Shown here piece by piece: positions 63,257 to 64,000 of a stretch of 64,000 nucleotides of DNA (positions are counted from its first letter, which is position 1; every line of letters starts with the position of its first letter). Source of the DNA: Saprospiraceae bacterium (lineage in GTDB: Bacteria; Bacteroidota; Bacteroidia; Chitinophagales; Saprospiraceae). The notes under the pieces are model-generated. The model searched no databases, was not told the origin of the DNA, and saw only the letters and a program-made list of their open reading frames with translations. Location of the stretch: assembly GCA_016715965.1 (NCBI GenBank), contig JADJXG010000001.1, positions 1,121,501-1,185,500 on the forward strand. The letters are read 5' to 3'. The translations under genes were made by a program, and so were the position numbers.

Positions 63257-63284
63257 AAGCCTTGCTTTCGAGCAAGGCTTTTTT
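63257..63284 (+). terminator. Rho-independent terminator after tRNA-Asn
   Basis: A perfect 10-bp stem AAGCCTTGCT/AGCAAGGCTT with a TTCG tetraloop (63257-63280) is followed by four more T. It ends the tRNA transcript, 17 nt before the PfkB-family gene. Confidence 0.88.
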
Positions 63285-63301
63285 AATGCAAAAACCTTAT
63301 C

Positions 63302-64000
63302 ATGAGCATTTTAACCGTAGGCACCATGGCCTTTGACAGCATCGAAACACCTTTTGGAAAAGCGGATAAAGTCATTGGTGGAGCCTGTACTTACATTAGT
63401 TGGGCAGCATCTTACTGGTATTCACCCATTCATCTGGTATCCATTGTTGGAAGGGATTTTCCGGAACACGAGGTGGTTGCATTGGAACAAAGGGGTATTT
63501 CTATGGAAGGTTTGGTCAGAAGAACAGATATGGATTCCTTTTTCTGGGCAGGGAAGTACCATGCTGATATGAACAACCGGGATACTTTGGTGACCGATCT
63601 GAATGTGTTGGCAGAATTTAATCCTGTGCTTCCAGTCTCTTATGTTTCCAGTCAGTATATCATGTTGGGTAACCTAACCCCGGCGGTTCAAATGTCAGTT
63701 CTCAATCAACTCGATGGCAGCCAGAAAGTAATTATTCTGGACACGATGAATTTTTGGATGGACATCGCCATGCCTGAATTATTGGAGGTCTTAAAGAAGG
63801 TGAATGTCCTGACCATCAATGATGAAGAAGCTCGTCAGCTTTCCGGAGAAAGGTCATTGGTCAGGGCTGCGCAAAAGATTCATGAAATGGGTCCTGAATA
63901 CCTTGTCATTAAAAAGGGAGAACATGGTGCTTTGTTGTTTTACAAGGATCAGGTCTTTTTTGCCCCTGGTATGCCAATGGCCGATGTTGTAGATCCTACA
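63302..64000 (+). CDS. PfkB-family carbohydrate kinase (partial)
   Basis: Open from ATG 63302 to the window edge, 233 codons without a stop; the C-terminus is missing. It reads SILTVGTMAFDSIETPFG and VIGGACTYISWAASYW (PfkB N-terminal glycine motif), VSIVGRDFPEHEV, and later ILDTMNFWMD, VLTINDEEARQLSG, and LVIKKGEHGALLFY, all typical of ribokinase/PfkB enzymes. The substrate is not apparent; a sugar or nucleoside is likely. The catalytic GAGD motif would lie beyond the edge. Confidence 0.85.
   Translation, partial: MSILTVGTMAFDSIETPFGKADKVIGGACTYISWAASYWYSPIHLVSIVGRDFPEHEVVALEQRGISMEGLVRRTDMDSFFWAGKYHADMNNRDTLVTDLNVLAEFNPVLPVSYVSSQYIMLGNLTPAVQMSVLNQLDGSQKVIILDTMNFWMDIAMPELLEVLKKVNVLTINDEEARQLSGERSLVRAAQKIHEMGPEYLVIKKGEHGALLFYKDQVFFAPGMPMADVVDPT

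Noticed and set aside
1..64000. CRISPR arrays, insertion sequences, prophage, rRNA
   Set aside because: No regularly spaced repeats, transposase or integrase frames, structural phage genes or rRNA sequence were found on either strand.

Overview
The window is chromosomal DNA of a Bacteroidota bacterium, most likely from the Saprospiria (Saprospiraceae and relatives). Reasons: AT-rich coding DNA with almost no Shine-Dalgarno sequences; repeated exact matches to the Bacteroidota -7 promoter box TAnnTTTG just upstream of start codons; type IX secretion (T9SS) parts (PorU, PorQ) and T9SS cargo with C-terminal sorting domains; Bacteroidota-typical families (DUF4294, DUF6427, DUF4625, b558-type SdhC); and mevalonate-pathway isoprenoid synthesis (mvaD). 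The phylum is certain; the class is an inference. There is no rRNA, CRISPR array, insertion sequence or recognisable prophage. One tRNA (Asn) is present.

Layout. 1-4.7 kb: a partial YceD/DUF177 gene divergent from the tiny ribosomal protein bTHX, then a co-directional run with a PASTA protein, two rhodaneses, DUF4294 and mvaD, and a reverse-strand membrane-anchored protein. 4.8-12.7 kb: an atypical SDR, YitT, an HD phosphohydrolase, DsbD, PurQ, DUF6427 and a long-chain polyprenyl diphosphate synthase. 13-19 kb: a TolB-like secreted protein, a secreted subtilase (T9SS cargo), tRNA hydroxylase TrhO and a FemAB-like/toroid pair. 19-27.8 kb: the T9SS sortase PorU, a glycosyltransferase, RsmG, another T9SS cargo and a DUF4197 lipoprotein.

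27.8-31.8 kb is the most distinctive stretch: a secreted protein ending in a CPPxC motif, a polytopic membrane protein, a HisKA_3 histidine kinase and a NarL-type regulator, bracketed by two promoters that share an exact palindrome (ATATAAC-AAAA-GTTATAT) at identical spacing to the promoter boxes. It is followed by decayed sequence and an orphan DUF5675 gene. 32-45.4 kb: a PpiD-like chaperone/isomerase, a YwqK-like lipoprotein, PorQ, IleS, a diacylglycerol-kinase-type lipid kinase, DUF4625, Ddl, an M48 protease lipoprotein, an ECF sigma/anti-sigma pair and an unusual thioredoxin/MsrA-like protein. 45.4-55.1 kb: an FkbM methyltransferase, a decayed lipoprotein gene, SdhC and SdhA without SdhB, a SNF2 helicase, a site-2 protease and an acyl-CoA dehydrogenase with an apparent frameshift. 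55.3-64 kb: a macro-domain protein, a TerB-like protein, rhomboid, KdsD, an OPT transporter, YqeY, RsmA, another T9SS cargo, tRNA-Asn and a partial PfkB-family sugar kinase.

Functionally the region mixes housekeeping (translation, rRNA/tRNA modification, purine, isoprenoid, peptidoglycan and KDO synthesis, respiration) with envelope and secretion functions. PpiD, DsbD, PorQ, PorU and the cargo proteins belong to one export, folding and surface-attachment flow. The candidate undescribed system is the 27.9-30.8 kb signalling module with its paired operators.
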